Assembly: GCA_036245805.1 (NCBI GenBank)
Contig: BTRK01000005.1
Location: forward strand, 34,081,469-34,145,468
Reading direction: 5' to 3'
DNA length: 64,000 bases
Source: Pristionchus mayeri
Taxonomy: Eukaryota; Nematoda; Chromadorea; Rhabditida; Neodiplogasteridae
A program made the position numbers and the translations under genes. The notes under the pieces were generated by a model. The model made no database searches and was not told where the DNA came from. It worked only from the letters and a program-made list of their open reading frames with translations. The stretch's first letter is position 1; the number at the start of each line of letters is the position of its first letter. Positions 24,186 through 36,078 of this stretch are shown piece after piece.

Positions 24186-24856
24186 TGGAACATGTCTCTC
24201 TCTGTTTCTCTACCTCTCAGCGTCAGTCCCAGGTCACGGGTTACAATATCTTGAGCCCTGTCATTGAACATTCGGGTAAGCAGCCCTCTGTGATACAGCC
24301 CTAGTTCTTTCTCTCGTTCTGTGATTACACACACTACAATGGATCGGTGGGTTAGTGAGGGGCCCGTAAAGCGTGGTTAGCTAGATCAGTCCTCTTTTGT
24401 GCAGTAGATTCGCATTTCATCTACTTTCTTCGTATTAGTGTCCACAGGAAACAAGGGAGACTCTCTTATCTACAATAATTTCGGCTCTGTTGGAATATCG
24501 AGGTCCAAATGGAATAACTAGGTCCCAATGGGCCTCTATGGATTAAAGCGGGACTATCAGTAAAACTAATCAGAAGAAACGGACAACGTAATTTCGAGAC
24601 ACTCGTAACCCGTAGCTCATTCTATTTTGACATCTTTATTTAGACTTGAGTTATGGTTCATTTAAAGCATTCAGAGTTGACCCTGATGCACAGGCAACGA
24701 GTGAGAGAGCACGCGACTTGAAGAGAGTTCTCTCCCAATTTGAAACATATTTCAACCAGTCGCGTTTTTGCTGATACTCGTGCTTTAACGAGGTCCCATT
24801 CAGAATATCGAGGTCCTAATCATTTTTCTTATGCTATGTTGTTTTACTTCATATTA

Positions 24857-25656
24857 TTAGGGTGTCCGGAAATTTTTAAGAATGAAATTTTCATCAGCTA
24901 TTCTTCCTTTTTAAGAAACGTTTATGTGATGGATACTGGAGTCGCCCAAAATTACGTTTTCGTTTATTTTTTTAGCGAAAGGCTTATTCTTACTGAAATC
25001 ATCCCAGTTTCTTCACAATTTTATAATGCATGAATTACTAAATATATATGCAAAATTTAGTAGAAATCGGTTTACTGCTCTATCTGCAATATTAAAATAT
25101 TTCAAAAAATCCGAACCATAATTTCCAAATTTTCGAGGAAATATCATGATCAAAAATTGATATTATATTTCCTGCCAAGTTCACCAAATGTTCGGTGTAC
25201 AACGTTGTATTGAGTACTACTATATATCCCCAAATACCGCATACTCAAATGTGGGTTTGATTTGATTGCACTAAGAAATAGCCTGTCCTTTCCCGTTTGA
25301 ATGTGGTCAGTAATTCATGCTAGCACTCATAAAATACAAATCAATGGCACAAGCGAATCCAACGAAAATAATTATGTGATCTTGTATTTTAGAATTAGCA
25401 AGTTAGAGGTATCAAGCCCGTGCGTTCCTGTGCAGTAAAAATTTTATAGACGAAAACGTGATTTTGGATGACTCCAGTATCCATCACATAAACGTTTGTT
25501 AAAAAGAGGGGAGAATATCTGATAAAAATTCCATGGTATGTATGATTGGGCAATTGTTGCTCTATTCAATAGTGTTGGTATTGGTGATGGACATTCATTT
25601 CTGTGGAGTATACACTCCTCCGAAAAAAAATTATTGAAAAATTCCGGACACCCTAA
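24857..25656. mobile_element. Mariner-related non-autonomous element (800 bp)
   Basis: Terminal inverted repeats TTAGGGTGTCCGGAA ... TTCCGGACACCCTAA flanked by TA on both sides. Inner arms are partly palindromic (GGATACTGGAGTC on the left, GACTCCAGTATCC on the right). The first 13 bases equal the end of the transposon at 63668. No transposase frame. Confidence 0.8.
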
Positions 25657-25870
25657 TAGTACACATATGAAAGGAAATTGTGTTCGTTGATGTTCTCATT
25701 TTGAGATTATTTGTGGTGGTAGTAGTCGGCTTCCTCATTGTGTTCTATATCAGAGTAGCTGATGGCTGTACCTACTTTTTCCTCGCTCGGGAGGGAGGTG
25801 AAGGGTAGGGTTAAAAAACGATTCCATTTCGACCGTTTGTTGTCATGTACCCTAGAGCGAGATACATTTT

Positions 25871-25950
25871 TACAAACTAAAATCAAGTAAGGAATGCGCT
25901 AAAATAGATTAATATATTGTAGCGCATGCCTTGCTTGATTTAGTTTGTAA
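25871..25950. mobile_element. 80 bp hairpin MITE
   Basis: TTTACAAACTAAAATCAAG at the left pairs with CTTGATTTAGTTTGTAAA at the right; the middle is also palindromic (GCGCTA/TAGCGC). Confidence 0.65.
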
Positions 25951-26198
25951 AGACTCATCCCCGTATAAGGAGAAACTAAAAGAATTTTTCTGATGATAAT
26001 GCTGTCTTCCTAGGTAATGTGTAAATCTCAATTTCAATTATCGTCTCAAAGACAGATTATGCTTGTTCTAAGTCGAATCTTATGCGAAATACGTGATATG
26101 TCTCACAGCAAAACCGGTCAGTAACGATTTTGCCGACCCTACATTTCGGAACCCCCACTCCCATCGAGCCAGAAGGACAGAAGTGGAAATTACTGGAT

Positions 26199-26225
26199 TG
26201 ACACGTGTATTACACTTTGAATATT
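26199..26225 (+). promoter_or_regulatory. Conserved ACACGTGT upstream element
   Basis: GACACGTGT then ATTACACTTTGAATA, about 95 bp before ATG 26318. Confidence 0.55.
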
Positions 26226-26317
26226 CATTAGCAAAACCCAATAACATCTCAGTTCACATTCAAATCAGTAGCCAACGTGCCATTCCCTCCCTCATTCTCT
26301 TCCTTTTCCTTTCTTCG

Positions 26318-27133
26318 ATGCGGCTCACTCTGCTCTTTCTCTCTCTCCTCTCCGTCTCCCTGTGTACTCGTATAGGGGTAGTCAGGTTTAAGGGGGCTTA
26401 AGGACTAATCATTTAAGGCCGCAGTCAACGGATCCATGATTTGTGGACAGACGGTGAATGGAGTGAGACGCTTCAACAAAATCGTGGGCGCGTATGTCAA
26501 GCTGATGGAGGAAGACAGTTGTGATTGGTATGGGTGTAAGTGGTCTTCTTATTGTCGATTCCAAATCTTGAACGGTCAATATTTTCAAAAATGTGAAAAA
26601 TTGCTGGAAACATCTTTATTCATCTAATGTCTTTATCTTTTCTTTTTTTTATTAACATCTTTTATGCAGTAGTGAATAAAAAAAAGATGTCTTTATTGAA
26701 TAAAAATTTTAATGTTTCCAGCAAAGGATGAGCATTTAGACACAGCAGTCACAGACGAGGATGGCCTCTTCTATCTTCAAGGCTTCGCACACGATGAATT
26801 TGAAACTGCGAAAAACGAAGTAAGTACTAACATTTAAATGACGAGAGGTCGAATTGTCATCGACGAACATAATAAAATAGTGGTCGTATTTCAGTGTGAA
26901 GATCGCTTCTACATCCAAATCGAATGGCCTTGCTATGCAGCAAAAGACTGCGACAATGAAGGATATCGAAAGAAGTGAGCTTATTTTATTTCAATTTTAA
27001 GTGGAATGATTAATTTAGATGCGAGGGATTCAAGAACGGAGACTGTGTTTCTACGAGACAGGACATTCCTTAAAAGTATATATTTATTGAAGGGAAGAGA
27101 CATGAGACCTATGAATATAACGCCAGCTGGTGA
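26318..27133 (+). pseudogene. Transthyretin-like copy 3, premature stop in last exon
   Basis: Signal exon MRLTLLFLSLLSVSLC; exon 2 AAVNGSMICGQTVNG and GAYVKLMEEDSCDWYG; exon 3 VTDEDGLFYLQGF; exon 4 CEDRFYIQIEWPCYAAKDC; exon 5 CEGFKNGDCVSTRQDIP. The next codon is TAA (27071-27073) where the orphan exon at 19169 has CAC, while the frame continues open (YIFIEGKRHETYEY) to TGA 27131. The product would lose about 20 C-terminal residues. Exon 2 is the most diverged of the array. Confidence 0.7.
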
Positions 27134-27490
27134 AGGGGTGCTATGTTTGACCCGTGAAATTATGAAGCGAAACTCGCTATGGTGAATAAATGAGTTTTGG
27201 AAAATATTTTGTGCACAATTGAACAAACTCACAATTATCAAGAAGACATTAGAGAATAAATCGGTGTGGAGCTGGGTAGTGCGGTGTGTCAGACTCATGA
27301 TTTCGTAGGCGAATCGAAGCAAAATCAATGCCGTACTCATACCACGACCTAAAGATTACTAGGGTTTTCTCAGCTTCACGCTTAATCTGCTTGCCCGAAT
27401 GCCCAATGACAGGGCTCAAGATACTGTAACCCATGAGTTGGGGTCAGTCGCTGGGAGAGAGAAAGAGAAGGAGAGAGCGACTTTTTCCCA

Positions 27491-27517
27491 TTTGACACGT
27501 GTAATAAACTTTGAATA
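27491..27517 (+). promoter_or_regulatory. Conserved ACACGTGT upstream element
   Basis: Identical to the element of copy 1 and about 120 bp before ATG 27639. Similarity to the copy 1 upstream region extends over about 200 bp (27400-27600 vs 21095-21300). Confidence 0.6.
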
Positions 27518-27638
27518 TGAACTGGCAGAAGACTACGTGCAGTTCAGATTTCAATTTCCATTCAAATCACTCTCCTACGTGTCGTTCCCTCCCCTTCCCT
27601 CTCCTCTCTCCCTCATTCTCTTCCTTTTCCTCTCTCCG

Positions 27639-28382
27639 ATGCGGTTCATTCTGCTCCTTCTCTCTCTCCTCGCCTTTTTTACCAACCACGTTTCACCAAC
27701 TTTGCACGTGAGATCTTTCTTTCTTTTGAAGCATTAAGGATATATGGCTTAGGGCTCTAAGGATTAGCATAAGGACATTGAATTAAGGTTGACGCGAGTG
27801 GGGCGTTGAGATGTCTGCGTAAAGAGGGCGGAGTCGAACACGTCTACAAAATCGAGGGCGCAGAAGTCACGCTTATGGAGGACGACAGCTGTGATAGAGC
27901 AGGAAGTGAGCTGCCCATTTGACATTGATACTCTTGTATTCATACTGTATCCCATCATTATCAATAAACTCGATGTACAATTCTCAAATTTCGAAATTTC
28001 CAGCTGATGATGACGAGAAGGAGACAGCAGTCACAAACAAGGACGGCGTATTCTCACTCAAAGGAGAAGACAACGAATATCTTTCGAAAGAAGAGGGAAC
28101 TGAGCAATATAATCCCTCATCAATGCTCTTCTCAGTGCAAACATAAATTCTACATCAACCTCAAATGGCCTTGCTATGCAGCCAAGAAATGTGACAACAA
28201 GAAATTTCGTGAGGAGTGAGATATTCTGGAAGATTCATAGCAAAAGCGCAGAATTTAGATGCCATGGATTCGCTAACGGCGACTTTTACACTACGAGAAT
28301 CGACATTCCAAACGAGTATCGGTTCGAAGATGAGAAGGAACGTCGGACCTTCACCGTCAATTCCGTTTTGGGATACAATTAG
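27639..28382 (+). pseudogene. Transthyretin-like copy 4, broken intron 3 donor
   Basis: Exon 1 27639-27707 (in phase, poly-T tract TTTTTTA); exon 2 27788-27905 (SGALRCLRKEGGVE, GAEVTLMEDDSCDRAG); exon 3 VTNKDGVFSLKGEDNEYLSK; exon 4 CKHKFYINLKWPCYAAKKC; exon 5 CHGFANGDFYTTRIDIP to TAG 28382. The 40 bp intron 3 begins GGAACT at 28096 where copy 2 has GTAACT, so the donor is lost; read-through reaches a stop after FSVQT at 28146. Otherwise it is closest to copy 2. Confidence 0.75.
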
Positions 28383-29004
28383 AAACTATAATGAGGACTG
28401 AATCCTGTGAAATTCTGAAGCGAAAGTCGCTCTCGAGAATAAAAATATTAAAAAAAACATATTGTGCATGAATCAGTATTTCTCTAACTCTCTTCCCCCC
28501 TATTGACGTTTTGAATTGATCGTCAGAATAAATCATGAATTTTGACCCAGCGTCTGACCGTGAAACATGTGCTTCCATTATGCGGACAATTTTCTAAACG
28601 AGAGAACGCGCGCTCAGGATGGGGTATGAGTCATGCGAACTCTTTCGCTGTCTCTTTCCCCGGCGGGTGTAGAGCGCTAAGAAACTAAGAAAGGACACGC
28701 GAACGGTGTTCATTCGTCTATCCTTACTGTGATCAGCAGGGAAAGGGCGAAGCGTTGCCCAGAATTTATATTGACGGGGTGGTGGGAATATGTCCCGCCC
28801 CTCCCTCTCTCCGTCTCGCTTTTCTGCCGTTCTATGATGACTGATTCTCATGTACTTTATTAGCGACGACATCTATCCTTATTATAACATTTATTGAGAT
28901 ATGTTATATGATTAAAGTTTGAACAAAACATTTTTCAAAACTTTTATTTATTCACGATTGCGATTTTCGCATCAAAATTTCGCAGGATTCAGTCTTCCTT
29001 CGAT
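28383..29004. other. Intergenic, no gene seen
   Basis: Lies between convergent TTR copies 4 and 5. Confidence 0.4.
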
Positions 29005-29754
29005 TTAACCTTCCAAGATGGCGTCATTTCATAGGTATTATGTTTCGTGTGTTCAAATCGATATTCGTTAGGAACATCGATTCAAGTAGAATAAAAGTTT
29101 TCGTTCTTGAGTCCCTCGCATCTAAAGTAATAATTTTACTCAAAATTTTCAACAATAAGCTTACTTCTTACGAAATGCCTTGTTGTCACAGTTCTTGGCT
29201 GCATAGCAAGGCCATTCGATTTTGACGAAGAATTTGTATTTACACTGAAACATAACGTTAAATTACGTTTGTAGATAGTAGGAATGTTAAAATGCCCTCC
29301 GGACGGCTTCATCATTGAAATGCCGGGTTGAAGGCTTGAATAGCTAGAGCCATTGCTAGCTTACCTCATCTTTCGAAATCTCGAATGTATGGCCTTGGAG
29401 TCTGAAGAGGCCATCCTCCCTTGTGACTGCTAGGTCCAATTTTTCATCATCTTCTGAAAATTAAGGATTTATTTTTAAAAGTTCCTTTCGAAAATATGGA
29501 CCGTTCGATATTTGGGATCAACAGTAGGTACTTACTTCCATACTAATCGCAGCTGTCGTCCTCCATAAGCTTGACATACGCGCCCTCGATTTTGTTGACG
29601 CGTTTGACTCCACCCTCCTCCTGTTGACAGCTCAAGGTGCCCCTCACTGCGACCTTAATTGTTTAGTCATTAAGCCCACCACACTTTGCCTGAGTACTCC
29701 TAAGTTGCAGAGGGAGACGGAGAAGAGAGAGAGAAGGAGCAGAATGAACCGCAT
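29005..29754 (-). pseudogene. Transthyretin-like copy 5, two nonsense codons
   Basis: Exon 1 29754-29698 (signal peptide MRFILLLLSLFSVSLC). Exon 2 reads VAVRGTLSCQQEEGG ... LMEDDSCD, then TAG where copy 3 has TGG (DSCDW). Exons 3 and 4 are normal (VTREDGLFRLQGH; CKYKFFVKIEWPCYAAKNC). Exon 5 (from 29121) reads CEGLKNENFYST, then TGA at 29084-29082 where others have an Arg codon, and later loses one base before the terminal block. Clearly a pseudogene. Confidence 0.8.
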
Positions 29755-29864
29755 CGGAGAGAAGAAAAGGAAGAGAATGAGGGAGAGGGAGGAGAGAAGG
29801 GGAGAGAACGACACGTGGGAGACTTCTGTTTGAATGCGAAATGAGATGTAGATTCAATCAATGA

Positions 29865-29895
29865 ATATTGAAAGTGTAATACACGTGTCAAATGG
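29865..29895 (-). promoter_or_regulatory. Conserved ACACGTGT upstream element
   Basis: ATTGAAAGTGTAAT then ACACGTGTCAAATGG, about 110 bp upstream of ATG 29754. It is retained although the gene is dead. Confidence 0.55.
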
Positions 29896-30041
29896 GAACA
29901 ATGGAGTTTCACCTCTCTCCCTTCTGTCCTTTTAGTTGTATGGAATTTTCTCCTTGGAATATTTTCTTCACTATGATGTAATCACGTGAATTGATTTTGT
30001 TGTTGCAGACTTATGCATGCTACACAGTTTTTTTAAATACT

Positions 30042-31764
30042 TTATGTTTTTCGGGGGGGGGGGGAAGTGAATTGGAGTTGAGGGAAGACTGTCATGGAGG
30101 CAATTCCGCAGTGGTTGCTCTTGTTGCGGGCCAATTTCATGAAGCCCGCCTCGCCTCGAATTGCCAACTCTACAGGATACAATACAAAGCTAGGAATTGG
30201 TATACAGAAACAAAACTGGGATAACCTTGTCTTGATTAGCCAGTAGTCTCCAGCCTGTTCGTTTGTTCCATACCCGACCACGAGTACTGCCAGGTTTAGA
30301 TGGTCCGCATCGCAGGCCGGTTCGTAGTAGACTCCTGAACAGTTAAAGCTGGTTACGGTAGTCGATTATTGATCGATTTGCCTCCTTGATAGTTCTGGAA
30401 GGAAGGCTGCGAAGCGTCGACCATCACGGACACCGGACCTCTCAGGGCGACGGCTTCCTACGAGAAACTTGTAAATACGCGGAGCAAGAGCTAATGAAAC
30501 TATTGCACACTCATTTGTTCTTTCTTATCTTGATGAATTTGTTCTTGAGCTTTCATTTGAACTTTTTGAAACGATACCACGGTCACTTAATTTTATACTC
30601 TAAAGAGTATGCAGAATTAAGAGACACATTTTAGAATGTATACATCGATTTTTCACCATTAGAGCATGCTCGTCGCCTTCCGGGACTTGGTAGTAGCCAG
30701 TTAGTTTAGGTCCTTTATACGTTGACAGGAGACAGTTTTGCAGCTGCAACAGTTAATACTTTGCCAAAATATTAAACCATATCTCACTTGAGCAGTGTAT
30801 GTGTACGACGACTTCCTTGCCAACCCGCCGCTTTTCTTGATGTAGTCGTAGGCGCCCGTTAGGAGATCTCGTCCGCTCACGCCCTGCGATATTTATATTT
30901 TTGATATTTATATTTTCACTGAAACACGCAAAAAATCCGAATAGATACAGCAATGTACCAAACAATCCGAAGAAAGTTCATATCCGAAGTAAGATTTTCG
31001 AAGTCACTTACCGAACAATCGACGAGACTCTGCTCTGAAATATCCACGAGTTCTCCTGATTGGATCGCGTAGTGTGCTTCGACAGCACCCACCACCGAGA
31101 ACGCCCAGGAGGAACCGAAGTTGCCCTGCAGATAGGATATAATCGCGAGATATGAATTCATTCGGCGTGCCAAAGTCATTTCGAGCAAATATCCTACGTC
31201 AGGCGATTTTTAACTGCAAAATTGATTATTAATTTGACTCATTTTTTTCAGATAATGATGCTCGAAATTAGGAGCAATAAGCGGATAATGAACCTGATCC
31301 TTGACACTGCTCACTACTCCCTTTTCTCTCCAGTCAACTGCATCGGGAATCGCAGTGTTCTCGGACTTTTCGAATCGAATACCGTCATGCCTGTTAGGGT
31401 TCACGTTAGTTAAGAATTCGCCAATTGTGTGTTGACTTTTTTGTAGGGAAACACAATTTTTGGTCTCGAGCATAGCGTCAGTCGTTTCTCGTACTGCTCG
31501 GGAGTCTGGAATGATTTCAATGGTCGCGAACGAAAGACAATTTCGAAGAAAGACGCTGAGCAGGGCTGTAATCTCCTTGATTCCCTTGACTATCTCATTG
31601 AGAGGATTGATTGGACTTCCATCGATCCTGAATCAAAACTCGTAAGTTTACTGGTAATCCTACTATAAATCAAGCCCATAGCCGATAACTCACTGGGAAC
31701 CCGCGTTAGGAAGAGGAATCGCGATTGCGGAGAAAGAGGCTAGCAGAAGAAGGGTACGAACCAT
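30042..31764 (-). CDS. Papain-family (cathepsin-L-like) protein without catalytic Cys or His
   Basis: Signal peptide from ATG 31764 (MVRTLLLLASFSAIAIPLP). A propeptide-like exon runs to AIPDAVDWREKGVVSSVKDQ. The next exon (from 31125) begins GNFGSSWAFSVVGAVEAHYA, where active enzymes have GNCGSCWAFS: the catalytic Cys is Ser and the neighbouring disulphide Cys is Phe. Further exons: GVSGRDLLTGAYDYIKKSGG (the usual GCNGG is lost); NCLLSTYKGPKLTGYYQVPE; ALRGPVSVMVDASQPSFQNY; CDADHLNLAVLVVGYGTNE (Leu for the catalytic His of the NHAV motif); DYWLIKT without the NSWG motif; then MKLARNKSNHCGIAS. The last ten residues run through a G10 tract. Exon order is preserved and most frames are open, so it may be expressed as a non-catalytic homologue. 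It sits inside the TTR array. Confidence 0.75.
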
Positions 31765-32244
31765 GACTGAGTCGTGACTCCAATCAGACTTGCCCTTCTT
31801 TTATACCAAAAGTGATATGGAAAAGCGTACTTTGAGCACCCTTTGGTCGGCTCGTTTGATGCTTTGACTCTCATAGTTAGTGGTTCTATCTCGTAGATCA
31901 GACGGGGCAATGCTACGTTTCGTATCAGCCAGTCCCGTGTACCAGCTGATCCTGATCTCGTATCAGTACTATGGATGAAACCGAAAACAGCATCGCACTC
32001 TTTCATCTCTTAAACCCGTGAACACCCCATGGCTTATCTCAAATATCATTAAAAATATATAGTTAACTTTCTAAAGCGTAAGCGTAAAGAATGCGTTTAT
32101 TTGTGTACCTTTGTATGTTGCAGAATTTTCATAATGATACAGCATGCTTTTCACAGGTTTCAAAAATGAATTCAAAATAGATTATATTACATATACAATT
32201 GTTCCATCGGCAAAAAAATGCGATGAGAGTGATAAAATAAAAAT
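31765..32244. other. Intergenic, no gene seen
   Basis: Upstream flank of the cathepsin-like gene; no exon recognised. Confidence 0.4.
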
Positions 32245-32698
32245 GAGATACTATCGTACGTGATGGAAATTTAGGAACGAAAACCGTGAAATTTCCAAAA
32301 ATATCACTTTTCGTGGATTATGGTGAATTGTTATTTCTAAGACTTTTTTTCCATTCTTTTTTCATATGCGTTTTCATAAAACGGATGGAATTTTACACGG
32401 AACTATGGCTAGAAATGCAATAAAAGCACTTGAAAAAATATGAAATATTGACGAAATAGCCATAACCGGGTTTTAGCACTATTTCGTTAATATTACATAT
32501 TTTTCGCGTGCTTTTATTGCATTTCTAGCCATATTTCCGCGTAAAATCCCATCCGTTTTATGAAAACGCATATGAAAAAAAGAATGGAAAAAAGCAAAAG
32601 TCATAAAAATGAAAATTCACCATAGTCCACGAAACGTGATATTTCTGGAAATTGAACGGTTTTCGTTCCTAAATTTCCATCACGTACGATATTATGAG
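32245..32698. mobile_element. 0.45 kb foldback element
   Basis: ATCGTACGTGATGGAAATTT at the left pairs with AAATTTCCATCACGTACGAT at the right; pairing continues to a centre near 32470. Confidence 0.8.
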
Positions 32699-32901
32699 CG
32701 GTGATAATACGCGGTGACAATTTTACGACGAGCAAGATAGAGGGAGAAAGAGTCAAGGTTGTTAAATCTATCCTAATTCTTAAATCACTAATTTCAATAA
32801 TGATGTGATGTAATGTAATTAAATTTTCAATAAAATGCAAATATCATTTATTTACAGTAGCGATTTTCGCTTCATTATTTCGTACTATTTCGTACTTCCT
32901 T

Positions 32902-33692
32902 TCATAATTTTGGGTCAAATTCGTAGGTCTCATGTCTCATCCCTTCATCAAATCGATAATGGTTGGGAACGTATTGTCTCGTAGAGTAATATTCTCCGTT
33001 CCTCCATATTTCGCATCTAAATGAATAATTTTACTCAAAATTTTAAACATAAGCTTACTTCTTACGAAATTCTTTATTGTCACAGTTCTTGGCTTCAAAG
33101 CAAGGCCATTCGATTTGGATGTAGAATTTATATTCACACTGAAACACGACTGCTGTTAAACGATCGTAGATAGTAGGGATGGTAATTCGACCTCTCAAAA
33201 CCGGCTTCGGCATATAAACGGGGAAGGGGGGGGAGTTAAAGCTTGAAGCCGGCTTGAAAGGCCGTTTGACCATTGCTAGTGTGTACTTCTTTTCTCCCTC
33301 CAACATCGTTTGCAAGGCCTTGGAGCTCGAAGATGCCATCCTTGTTGGTGACTGCTATATCCACTAGGTCATCTTCTGCTGAGAATGAAAGGATTTATTT
33401 GCAAATAGAATTATTTTTGAAAAAATCACCGTTCGAAATTCGGGAAATATAGTAGGAAGCGCGCTACTTACTCCCAATCATATCACAATTGTCGTCCTCC
33501 ATAAGCTTGACAATCGCGCTCTCAATTTTATTGATACGTTTCACTTCGCCGTCCTGTTGCTCACAGCTAACGGCACCACTCACTGCGAATTGAAATTCAT
33601 AGTCCTTAAGAACCTCCCTTAACCCTGAGTACTCCAAGTTTAAAGCAAAGGGAGACGGAGAGGAGAGAGAGAAGGAGCAGAATGAACCGCAT
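32902..33692 (-). CDS. Transthyretin-like secreted protein, copy 6 (probably functional)
   Basis: Signal exon 33692-33633 (MRFILLLLSLLSVSLCFKLG). Exon 2 carries AVSGAVSCEQQDGEVKRIN and LMEDDNCD; exon 3 VTNKDGIFELQGL; exon 4 CEYKFYIQIEWPCFEAKNC; exon 5 (33016-32902) CEIWRNGEYYSTRQYVP, ending EFDPKL before TGA. The usual exon 2 acceptor (TTCAAG/GT) is changed to TTCAAT/TT, but an upstream CTTAAG (exon start 33604) is in the right phase and would add a few residues (DYEFQF). All other junctions are good. Confidence 0.7.
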
Positions 33693-34656
33693 CGGAGAGA
33701 AGAAAAGGAAGAGAATGAGGGAGAGAGTGGAGAGAGGAAGGAACGGCCAGTAGGAGACGTGTCGTTCGCTCCCCTGCTTGTCAGATCGGACGAAATGGCG
33801 GTGAATGCGAAATAAGATGTTATTGAACTCTGTAAATGAGTATTCAAAGTGTAATACACGTCTCAAATGGTAACCGGGGAGTCTTTGATCTATCTCATCT
33901 TTCCGTTTCATATTCATTTCCCTCTCTCTGTGAACGCGCTTCTTCACTCTATGGTTCCTCGCTCAGTGGGTGTGATGCGTAGGGTGATAAATGATTCTTT
34001 CCTGACAAATTTTTGCAGTTAAACATACAATGGAATGAATCTTTGCAAAAGAGCGAGCGCTGAATGAAGATTCTAATTTTTTAATGCAGGATTGACAGCA
34101 AAACCTGTCGGTTCGGGCAATGACGAGTGAGAGGGAACTCTTTCAGTTCATTGTGCACTCTCACTCTTTGCCTGTGCGGCAGGGTCAAGTTTGAATGCCT
34201 AAAAACAACCATTACTCGGTTCCTCACCGAGATGTGATAACCGGAGTTTCGAAAATATGCTACTGATTACGATTGTCTCAAAACTATGTTGTCAGTTTAA
34301 GATGGCTAGATTTGCCGTTAGTCCTCCCTTAATTAGCATTTTCAAAATTGTATCATACTAAAAAATACATATGTTCGAACTGGTAAAACTGATGAGACGA
34401 TCTTGCTACATTTCATAAGCGAAGCCAATCAATTAAATACGTTGAACTGATCTATTTGTAACAATAAATAAAGCGTTAACGATACTCTAATCTTATGAAG
34501 GGAGAGCTAGAGAGAGACTGCACCGTTTATTTCTCCCACTCACAAATTTTTAGATTCGAAGATGTGATTTGATTCAATTCGGAGTTTTTTTCAAAGCTTT
34601 AATTTATTCACGAGAGCAATCTACGCTTCAAAATTTCACATGATTCAGTCTTCGAT
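33693..34656. other. Upstream region of copy 6 and intergenic
   Basis: An ACACGTCT variant of the conserved element lies at about 33840-33868. Beyond it no gene is seen. Confidence 0.4.
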
Positions 34657-35632
34657 TCAGTTTCCATCGTATCCCAAGACAGAGTTGACTTCGAATGCCT
34701 TAAGTCCCTTTCCATGCAGGAATGTATACTCCTTAGGAACGTCGATTCTCGTAGAGTAAAAGTCTCCGTTCTTGAATCCCTCGCATCTAAATTGGCCACT
34801 ATCGCAATTAATGTTATTGAATATCTAAAAAATAAGCTTACTTTTTACGAAATTCCTTGTTGTCACAGTTCTTTGCTTCATAGCAAGGCCATTCTATTTT
34901 GACGTAGAATTTATTCTTACACTGAAAGCATCATGTTGATGAGGGTATATCTTTCGTTGGTACCCATTCTACAGACAGCGTTTCCCCCTCAGAGCCTTTG
35001 ACGGTGAAGAGGCCATCCTTGTCGGTGATGACAGTGTTCCATCTATCGTCGACATTGACTTAAGAATAATATTTCAGATTTACGAAAACATCAAAGAAAG
35101 CCTTCCCGATTTCACCCACTAGATAAAGGGAAATAAACCGTAATCCGAATTTTGATGTTTACTGACATGGCCACGGGTCACAGCTGTCGTCCTCCCAAAG
35201 TGAGACTTCGGCGCCCTGGATTCTATTGACTCGTTCCACTCCGCCCTCCTTACGCAGACATCTCACGATGCCACTCGCTCGAACCTACAATTTGCAATTT
35301 TTGTTGGCACCGTGCCAGAAAGTTTTGGTTCTGTAGAACTTGGTGAGAAAACATGCAAACTGAAAGAATCTCCTCTCTGCCTCTAAACCTTCTTACCTCT
35401 CGCCTTCCCACTATAAAATGTCAGAGTTCCGATAGTTTTTAAAGATACAACGTTAGTTATCAACCCTAATGTACATTCCTTAGCACGTTAGATCCCTAAT
35501 CCCTTAAGCCAAAGACATCGTTGATAAGACAAAGACACTGACATGATACATTGGGCGTATGGAAGGAGCGAACACTCCACTCGAGCAAAGGGAGACGAAA
35601 AGAAGAGAGAGAAGGAGCAGAATGAACCGCAT
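34657..35632 (-). CDS. Transthyretin-like secreted protein, copy 7 (intact)
   Basis: Signal exon from ATG 35632 (MRFILLLLSLLFVSLCSSG), then an intron of about 290 bp. Exon 2 VRASGIVRCLRKEGGVERVN and GAEVSLWEDDSCDPWP. Exon 3 NVDDRWNTVITDKDGLFTVK. Exon 4 CKNKFYVKIEWPCYEAKNC. Exon 5 CEGFKNGDFYSTRIDVPKEY, ending SVLGYDGN before TGA 34657. All phases agree. With copy 9 and the 46.5 kb copy it forms a subgroup with SLWEDD or a GKGLKAFEV-type tail. Confidence 0.75.
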
Positions 35633-35744
35633 CGGAGAGAGGAAAAGGAAGAGAATGAGGGAGAGAGAAAAGAGAGGGGTGGAAATGACTCGTAGGTGAC
35701 TGATTTGAATGAGAAATTAGATGTTATTGTATTCTCTCAATGAA

Positions 35745-35770
35745 TTCAAAGTGTATTACACTTGTCAATA
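35745..35770 (-). promoter_or_regulatory. Conserved upstream element, ACACTTGT variant
   Basis: TTCAAAGTGTATTACACTTG then TCAA, about 115 bp upstream of ATG 35632. Confidence 0.5.
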
Positions 35771-36078
35771 CGAACAAGAGACACGTAAGAGATTGAAATG
35801 GAACGTCTCAGAAGCATTTGCATGCGAAAAAGTGTTCATATCTTCATAACAAATGGAAAATTCCATGTCACATGGAAAATTCCATGTCACACTTTTCATC
35901 TCAATTTTCATCTCTCGAGTCAGTGTTAATCTGGATCCTGTCAAAGTCATATTTGTACGAAACTGCAAGTTTCAAACTCATAACAGTGTACTTGATTTCT
36001 TCGTATTATGCTTCCACAACTTTTTTTATTCACGAAAGCGATTTTCGCTTCAGAATTTTATATGATTCAGTCTTCGTT

